A DNA stretch of 64,000 bases, taken from positions 4,340,001 to 4,404,000 of the forward strand of contig OZ251532.1 of NCBI GenBank assembly GCA_965243175.1. Reading direction: 5' to 3'. Shown here in pieces: positions 52,401 to 61,400 of the stretch. The translations under genes and the position numbers were made by a program. The DNA comes from VXYL01 sp965243175 (lineage in GTDB: Bacteria; Pseudomonadota; Gammaproteobacteria; Pseudomonadales; Azotimanducaceae). Under the pieces are notes generated by a model. That model had not been told where the DNA came from. It worked only from the letters and a program-made list of their open reading frames with translations, and searched no databases. Numbering within the stretch: the first letter of the stretch is position 1; every line of letters begins with the position of its first letter.

Positions 52401-55400
52401 ACGCTCGCCGTGAAGCTGCCGTTCACGTTGCGGTACTCGCTGTTCGTGGCCGTCGCCGCGGCGTGGGCGATGGTGGCGGTTTCGTCGAAGCCGTTGTCGT
52501 CCTGCTGGGCCGTGAGCGTGACGGTCTGGGGGGTGCTCCAGTTCGTCGCCGTGAACGTCAGCGTGTTCTGGACGCCCTGCGCCATGCCGTCCGTGTCGCC
52601 CACGGTGACCGAGGGGGTGTTGCTCGTGATGGTCGCCGTCACGGTTTGGGTGGGGCGCGTGTACAGGCGCACGGTGTAGTCGTCGGAGTTGGTGGTGGAC
52701 GACGACAGTTCGTTCAGCGCCAGCGGGCCGGACTGGTCGTTCGCCGTGTCCGGGTCGGCGTCGAAGACGAAGGCCGGCGCGTCGTCGTCGGTGGTGTTCG
52801 CCGTCAGCGTCGCCGTCAGGTTCGTGTACTCGCTCGCCGACGACGTGGACGACGTGTGGGTGATGGTGGCGGACTCGCCTACCCCGTTGTCGTCCTCCGC
52901 CGCGGTGAGGGTCACCGTCCGCGGGGTGTTCCAGTTCGCGCTGGTGAACGTCAGGGTGTTCTGGACGCCGTTCAGGCTGTCGCCGTCGGTGTCGCCCACC
53001 GTCACCGAGGGCGTGTTGCTGGCGATCGTCACCGTGGCGGTCTGGGTCGGCTCGGAGGACAGGCGCACCGTGTAGTCGTGGGTTTTGTTCGATGCCGTGG
53101 ACAGCTCGTTCACCAGCACCGGGCCTGCCTGGTCGTTCGCCGTGTTCGGGTCGGCGTCGACGAGGATGCCGGCGGTGTCGTCGTCGTCCACCGTCAGCTG
53201 GACGCTCGGGCGGGCGCCGGCGCCCAGAGACCCGTAGCCGCCGCCGCTCGCCGTGTGCGTCAGGGTCAGCATCTCGTTCCGGGCGTTGCCGTCGTTGCCG
53301 GCCTCCACCGTCACCGTCTGCTGGGCGCTCCACGTCGTCGTGGTGAACGTCAGGGTGTTCTGGTCGCCGCTCGCGGTCGCCGTGTCCACGGTCACCGCGC
53401 CGGTCGCGCCGGAGACCGTCACCGTCACGTCCCCCGTGGGCTGGGTGTTGAGGCGGACGCGGTAGCGGCCGCTGCCGTTCTCGTCCACCTCCAGCGTGGT
53501 CGGCGTCACTTGCAGGCTCGGGGTGTCGTTGTCCGTGGACGTGGCCACCAGCGCCGCCGTCGGGACGCTGCCGTAGTCGGCGCCGGACGCGGCGTGGCTG
53601 AACGTCACCACCTCGCTGTCGCCGTCCAGGTCGTTCGCCGCCGCTATCCGCACCGTGCGCTCGGTGTCCCAGTTGCCGGCGGTGAAGACCAGGCGCGTCG
53701 GGCTCGCCGAGAGACCGTCGGCGGCGCCGGTGACGTCCACCGTGACGCTGCCGCCCACCGGCTCCGTGGCGAGGCGCACCGTGTAGGTCGCGCTGTTCTG
53801 CTCCTGCACGGACAGCGTGGTCGTCGACAGCGTGATGGCCGGGGTCTCGTCGTCGGTCACGGCGGCCATGAAGCTGCCGTTGACGTTCCGGTACTCGCTG
53901 TTCGTCGTCGTCGCCGCGGCGTGGGCGATGGTCACCGACTCGTCGTAGCCGTTGTCGTCCTGCTGCGCCGTGAGGGTCACCGTCTGCGGGGTGTTCCAGT
54001 TGCTCGGCGTGAACGTGAGGGTGTTCTGGGTGCCCGGGTTTCCGGTGTCGGTGTCGTCCACCGTTATCGCGGCGGTGTTGCTGCTCGTGATCGTCGCGGT
54101 CACCGTCTGGGTGGGCTGCGAGGTCAGGCGCACGGTGTAGTCGTCCGTGTTGGTGCTGGACGACGACAGTTCGGCCAGTTGCAGCGGGCCGGCCTCGTTC
54201 GTGGCCGGGGAGCTCGGGTCGGCGTCGAAGACGAAGCCGGGGGCCTGGGCGTCCGTGGTGTTCGCCGTGATCGTCGCTTGCAGGTTGGTGTACTCGCTCT
54301 GCGTCGCGGTGCTCGCCGTGTGGGTGATGGTGACGTTCTCGCCCACGCCGTCGGTGTCCTGGGCCGCGGTGAGGGTCACGGTCTGGGGGGTGTTCCAGTT
54401 CGCGCTGGTGAACGTCAGCGTGTTCTGGACGCCGTTCAGGCTGTCGCCGTCGGTGTCGTCCACCGTCACCGCCGTGGTGTCGTCGCTCGTGATCGTCACC
54501 GTCGCGGTCTGGGTCGGCTCCGAGGACAGGCGGACGGTGTAGCTGACCGAGTTGTTGGTCGCGGTGGAGAGCTCGGCGAGGGCCAGCGGGCCCGCCTGGT
54601 CGTTCGGGGTGTTCGGGTCGGCGTCGAGGAGGATGCCCGCCGTGTCGTTGTCGGTCACGGTCACCGTCACGCCGGGGCGCGAACCCATGGCCAGGCCGGC
54701 GTAGTCGCCGCCGCTCGCGGTGTGCGTCAGGGACACCTCCTCGTTCCGGGCGTTGCCGTCGTCTGCGGCGGACACCGTCACCGTCTGCGCCGTGGCCCAG
54801 TTCGCGTTCGTGAACGTGAGGGTGTTCTGGTTGCCGGTCGTGGCGGACGTGTCCACGGTCACCGCGCCGGTCGCGCCGGAGACCGTGACCGTCACCGTGG
54901 CGCTCGGCTGCGTGTTGAGGCGGATGGTGTAGCTGCCGCTGCTGTTCTCGTCCACCGTCAGGGCGGTGGTGCTCACCTGCAGGCTCGGCGCGTCGTCGTC
55001 CGTGGAGGTGGCCACGATCGTCGCCGCCGGGACGCTGCCGTAGTCGGCGCCGGACGCGGCGTGGCTGAACGTCGCCACGTCGTTCGTGCCGTCGTTGTCG
55101 TTCGCCGCCGTCACCGTCACCGTTCTCGCGGTGTCCCAGTTGCCCGCCGTGAAGACCAGGCGCGTGGGGCTGGCGGAGAGGTTGTTGGCCGCGCCGGTGA
55201 TGTCCACCGTGACGCTGCCGCCCACCGGCTCCGTCGCCAGCCGCACCGTGTACGTCCTGCTGTTCTCCTCCGGCACCGTCAGGGTGGTCGCCGACAGGGT
55301 GATGGCCGGGGTCTCGTCGTCGTTCACGCTCGCGGTGAACGTGCCGTTCACGTTGGTGTACTCGCTGTTCGGCGTCGTCGCCGCCGCGTGCGTGATGGTG

Positions 55401-58400
55401 GCGGTCTCGTCGAAGCCGTTGTCGTCCTGCTGCGCCGTCAGGGTCACCGTCTGCGGGGTGGCCCAGTTGGTGGCCGTGAACGTCAGGGTGTTCTGGACGC
55501 CGTTCAGACTGTCGCCGTCGGTGTCGCCCACCGTCACCGAGGACGTGTTGCTCGTGATGGTCGCGGTCACGGTCTGGACCGGCTGCGTGTGCAGGCGCAC
55601 GGTGTAGGCGTCCGAGTTGGTGGTGGACGACTGCAGTTCCTCCAGCGCCAGCGGGCCGGACTGGTCGTTCGCCGTGTCCGGGTCGGCGTCGAAGACGAAG
55701 CTCGGCGCGTCGTCGTCGTTGGTGTTCGCCGTGAGGGTCGCCGTCAGGTTCGTGTACTCGCTGGCCGACGACGTGGACGACGTGTGGGTGATGGTGGCGC
55801 TCTCCCCTACCCCGTTGTCGTCCTCCGCCGCGGTCAGGGTCACCGTTCGGGGGGTGTTCCAGTTCGCCGCCGTGAACGTGAGCGTGTTCTGGACGCCGTT
55901 CAGGCTGTCGCCGTCGGTGTCGCCCACCGTCACCGACGGGATGTTGCTCGTGATGGTCACCGTCGTGTCCTGGGTCGGCTCCGAGGACAGGCGCGCGGTG
56001 TAGTCGTGGGTGTTGTTCGATGCCGTGGACAGCTCGTTCACCAGCACCGGACCCGCCTGGTCGTTGGCCGTGTTCGGGTCGGCGTCGACGAGGATGCCGG
56101 CGGTGTCGTTGTCGGTCACGGTCACCGTCACGCCGGGGCGCGAGCCGACGGCCAGGCCCGCGTAGTCGCCGCCGGTGGCGTCGTGCGTCAGGCTCACCTG
56201 CTCGTTCCGGGCGTTGCCGTCGTCGCCGGCGGCCACCGTCACGGTCTGCGCCGTGGCCCAGTTGCCCGTCGTGAACGTCAGGGTGTTCTGGTTGCCGGTC
56301 GTCGTCGCCGTGTCCACCGTCACCGCCCCGCTGGCGCCGGAGACGGTCACCGTCACCGTGGCGCTCGGCTGGGTGTTGAGGCGGATGGTGTAGCTGCCGC
56401 TGCTGTTCTCGTCCACCGTCAGCGCGGTCGTGCTCACCTGCAGGCTCGGCGCGTCGTCGTCCGTGGAGGTGGCCACGATCGTCGCCGCCGGGACGCTGCC
56501 GTAGTCGGCGCCGCTGGCGGCGTGGCTGAACGTGGCCATGTCGTTGGTGCCGTCGCTGTCGTTCGCCGCCGCCACCGTCACCGTGCGCGCGGTGTCCCAG
56601 TTGCCGGCGGTGAACGTCAGCGACGTGGGGCTGGCCGAGAGGCGGTTCTCCGCGCCGGTGATGTCCACCGTCACGCTGCCGCCCACGGGCTCCGTAGACA
56701 GCTGCACCGTGTACGTCCTGCTGTTCTCCTCCGGCACCGTCAGGGTGGTCGCCGACAGGACGATGGCCGGGGTCTCGTCGTCGGTCACGCTGGCCGTGAA
56801 GCTGCCGGACACGTTGTTGAACTCGCTGCTCGGCGTCGTCGCCGCCGTGTGCGTGATGGTCACGTTCTCGTCGAAGCCGTTGTCGTCCTGCTGGGCGCTC
56901 AGGGTCACCGTCTGGGGGGTGTTCCAGTTGGCGCTCGTGAACGTCAGGGTGTTCTGGTCGCCGGGGGTGTCGGTGTCCGTGTCGCCCACCGTCACCGAGG
57001 ACGTGTCGCCGCTGGCGATGGTCGCGGTCACCGTCTGGGTCGGCTCGGCGTTCAGGCGCACGGTGTAGTCGTCCGAGTTGGCGCTCGACGACTGCAGTTC
57101 CTCCAGCGCCAGCGGGCCGGACTGGTCGTTCGCCGTGTCCGGGTCGGCGTCGAAGACGAAGCTCGGGGCGTCGTCGTCCGTGGTGTTGGCGGTGATCGTC
57201 GCCTGGACGCTCGCGTATTCCGTCGGGCCCGCGACCGTGTGGGTGATGGTGGCGGACTCGGGGGTGCCGTCGGTGTCGTCGGCGGCGGTGAGGGTCACCG
57301 TCTGCGGGGTGTTCCAGTTCGTGCTCGTGAACGTCAGGGTGTTCTGGACGCCGTTGTTGTTGTCGCCGTCGGTGTCGTCCACCGTCACCGCCGTCGTGTC
57401 GTTGCTGGCGATGGTCACCGTGGCGTCCTGGGTCGGCTCCGAGGACAGGCGAACGGTGTAGCTCACCGAGTTGTTGGTCGCCGTGGGCAGTTCGTTCAGC
57501 GCCAGCGGGCCGGACTGGTCGTTCGGGGTGCCCGGGTCGGCGTCCAGCAGGATGCCGGCCGTCTCGTCGTCGTCCACCGTCACCGTCACGCCGGGGCGCG
57601 AAGCGGGCGCGAGGCTGGCGTAGTCGCCGCCGCTTGCGGTGTGGGTGAGGGAGACCTGCTCGTTGCGGGCGTTGTCGTCGGCGGCGGCGGCCACAGTCAC
57701 GGTCTGGGCGGTGGCCCAGTTCGTGTTCGTGAACGTCAGGGTGTTCTGGTTGCCGGACGTGGCCGCGGTGTCCACGGTCACCGTGCCGCTGGCGCCGCCC
57801 ACCGTCACCGTCACGGTGGCGCTCGGCTGGGTGTTCAGGCGGATGGTGTAGGTGTTCGTGCTGTTCTCGTCCACCGTCAAGGTGGTCGCGCTCACGGCCA
57901 GGCTCGGCGTGTCGCTGTCGGTCGCGGTGGCCGTCAGGACCACGTCGGTCGCGTCGTCGTATTCGCCGCCGCTCGAGGCGTGGGTGAGCGTGGCCTGCTC
58001 GTTCTCGCCGTTCGGGTCGGTCGCCGCGGTCACGCGCACCGACCGCGCCGTGTTCCAGTTCGCCGCCGTGAACGTCAGCGACGTCGGGCTCGGCGTCAGG
58101 CCGTTGCCGGCGCCGGTGATCGCCACCGTCACGTTGCCGCCCTCCGGTTCGGTGGCCAGCTGCACGGTGTAGTCGGCGCTGCTCCCTTCCGGCACCGACA
58201 GGGTCGTCGTGGAGAGGGTGATCGCCGGGGTCTCGTCGTCGTCCACCGTGGCGGTGAAGTCCGAGGACACGTTGGTGTACTCGCTGCTGGTGGCGGTGGC
58301 GGCGCTGTGGGCGATGGTCACGCTCTCGTTGGCGCCGCCGTCGTCCTGCTGGGCGCTCAGGGTCACCGTCTGGGGGCTGTTCCAGCTGGTCGTGGTGAAC

Positions 58401-61400
58401 GTCAGGGTGCTCTGGCCCACCGTCACCGCGGACGTGTCGCTGCTCGTGATGGTCGCGGTCACCGTCTGGGTGGGCAGCGACGCCAGGCGCACCGTGTAGT
58501 CGGCCGCGTTGGTGGTGGACGACTGCAGCTCCTGCAGTTCCAGCGGGCCGGCCTCGTCCGTGGCCGGCGAGCTCGGGTCGGCGTCGAAGACGAAGCCGGG
58601 AGTGTCCTTGTCCGTCAGGTTGGCGGTGATGGTCGCCTGCACGTTGGCGTACTCGCCCATGGCCGTGGTGCTGGCGGCGTGGGTGATGGTGACGCTCTCG
58701 CCGGTGCTGTCGCCGTCCTGCACGGCGGTCGCGGTCACCGTCTGGCGCGTGTTCCAGTTCGAGGAGGTGAAGGTGAGCGACGCCTTGTCCACCGTCGCCG
58801 CCGTGGTGTCGCCGCTGGTGACGCTCACCGTCACGTCCGCGGTCGGCTCGGCGGACAGGCGGACCGTGTAGCTCTTCGAGTTGTCCGACGAGGTGGAGAG
58901 CTCGTCCAGCGTCAGCGGGCCGGACTCGTCCGTGGCCGGCGAGGACGGGTCCGCGTCCAGCAGGATGGCCGCCGTCTCGTCGTCGTTGACGTTCACGGTC
59001 AGGCTCGGCAGCGTCGGCGTGCCGAAGAAGCCGCCGCCGCACGCCGCGCCGGTGCGGGCGTGGGTGATGGTCGCGGCGTCGTCCTGGCTGTCGTCGTCGC
59101 TCGCCGCGGTGGCGGTGACGGTCTGCGCGGCGTTCCAGTTCGACTGCGTGAAGGTGAGCGCCTTCGTCCGCGGCGTGGCGTCCGTGTCCAGGGAGACGTC
59201 GGCGTTGCCGCTGGTCGCCGTGACGACCACGGTGCAATTGCCGCCGGCGGCGGTCGTCGGGTCGGCGGCGAGCGCGATGGTGTACGTCCCCACGTTCCGG
59301 TTCGTCCCCCCGCCGGCGGTCGGGTCCTCCTCCAGCGCCAGCGTCGTGCGGCTGACGACCGCCCCCGGCGTGGGCGTCACGTTCACCGCGCTCGACGCGA
59401 TCGCCCCCGGCAGGTCGTGGGCGGACGCCGCCACGCTCGCCGACAGGGTGCGCACGGCGGTGAAGTCCGCGCCGGTGTACGTCAGCGTCAGCGTCGCCGT
59501 GGCGTCGCCCGCCGTCACCGTCGCCAGCGAAGCGATGGCCAGCCCGGGCACGTTGTCGACCAGCGTGAAGCTGGACTGCGCCACGCCGCTGGCGAACGTC
59601 GTGTCGGCCAGCGTCACCGCCACCTCGGCGCCGTCCAGGTTCGCCTCGGTCGGCGACGTCGGGTTGCTCGCCGCCAGCGTCGCCGTGGGGGTGACCACGG
59701 TGATGGTGAAGGTCAGCACGGCGCGGTCGCTGTTCGCCCGGTTCGTGTCGCCGTCGTGGGCGTATATGGTCACCGTGGCGGCGCCCGTCGTGTTCGCCGT
59801 GGGCGTGCCGCACACCTGCCGCGCCGAGGCGCAGTTCGGCGCGCCGAGGGAGAGGCCCGCCGGCAGGCCGCTCGCCGAGTAGGCGTAGGGCGTGCCTTCG
59901 CCGCCGCTGGCCGGCGGAACCAGGAACGGCGCGATGGCGTGGTCCTTGCGGTAGGTCCTGTTCGTCACCGAACCCGCGCCGAACGTCGGCGCCACGTTCG
60001 GCTGCAGCGCCACCTGCCGCGCCACGTCCAGGCCGCCGAACTTCAGAACCGGCCACTGGTACTGGCCGCCGAAGTCCCAGGCGTCGTCGTCCGGGTCCGC
60101 CGCGGCGCCGATCAGGGTGTCGCCGTCCACGTCCTGGTTGTCCCAGAGCGCGTAGAGGCCCGCGTAGCCGGTGGGCGAACGCAGGTTCGCCGAGGTCTCG
60201 CCCTCCGGTGCCAGGGAACCCGAGTCGTCGGCGATGTTGCTGCGGTCCACGTCCCAGTAGCTCGCCTGCGCCGAGCCGGAACCGCTGATGGCGGCCAGCC
60301 CCGCCTTGCCCGGGCACCCGCCCGTCACCGTGCCGGTCGAGTAGCTCGCCAGCACCGAGCCGAAGCTGATGCTCGTCAGCCCGCCGGCGCGGTAGCTCGG
60401 CGAGCCGCCGATGCAGGCCACCGTCGCCGTGGTGTAGCTGGCCACGATCGTCGATCCTCCATTCGCCGCGCCCACCAGACCGCCGACGTTGGTGTCCCCC
60501 CGCGCCTCGCCGGTCGCCCAGACGGCCGCAACCCGGCCCCACGCCCGCCCGGCCAGCGGCGCCGTGGCGCCCGTCCCCGACACGTAGGCGTCCTCCAGCC
60601 CCAGCGCGCGAACCACCGCGCCGGCGCGCAGGTCCGTGAACAGCGCCGCCACCCCGCTGCCGCGGCTGACGAACAGGTTGGCGATCACCTTGCCGTTGCC
60701 GTCGAAGGTGGCCGTGAACTGCGCCGGGATCGGCGCCCAGCCGCTGCCGCTGTTGTAGTAGGCGTCGCCGGAATCGCCCGTGCCGCCGGCGTGCGTCGAA
60801 CCGTCGCCGTCGGTGTCGAAGTCGAGGTCGTTCTCCAGCTCGTAGCCCGTGCAGCCGCCGACGGCCGGGCAGCCCATGCCGGTCGCGTGGTTGCGGAACG
60901 CCTTGCCGTAGTTCGCCGCGCTGGAGGCCGCGCCGTCGCCGTCCAGATCCCAGCGCATGGCGTTCAGCTGCGCCAGCGTGCGGATCTCGATCAGGCCGTC
61001 GTCGTCGTAGTCGTAGTCGCCGCGCTGCGGCACCGGGTCCGCGCCGCGGTGGGAGAGCGCCGGATAGTGCGAGCTGGCGCCGAAGTGCCACGGCGATTCG
61101 TGCGGGTTCCCGTCGCCGTCCACGTCCAGGTCCGCCCAGCCGGCGTAGATGCCGGTGGCCGTCGTCGGGGTCTTCAGCTGCGCCGTGGTGCGGCCCGTGC
61201 CCTGGTCGGATGTGCCGACGCTGGTCGTGGTGTCCCAGTAGCTGGCCGTGGCGGTGCCGGGGCCGTCCGCCAGGCCGTGCTTGGCGGTCGCGGCGCAGCT
61301 GCCCGTGACGGCGCCGATGGCGTAGCTGGCGACGATGCTTCCCGCGTTGTGGCCGACCAGGCCGGCGGCGGCGCCCGCGCCGCACTGCGTCGCCGCCTTC

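Noticed and set aside
50200..59000. CRISPR-like regular repeats
   Set aside because: Repeats are long (about 1.46 kb), coding and in frame; there are no short repeats with unique spacers and no cas genes.
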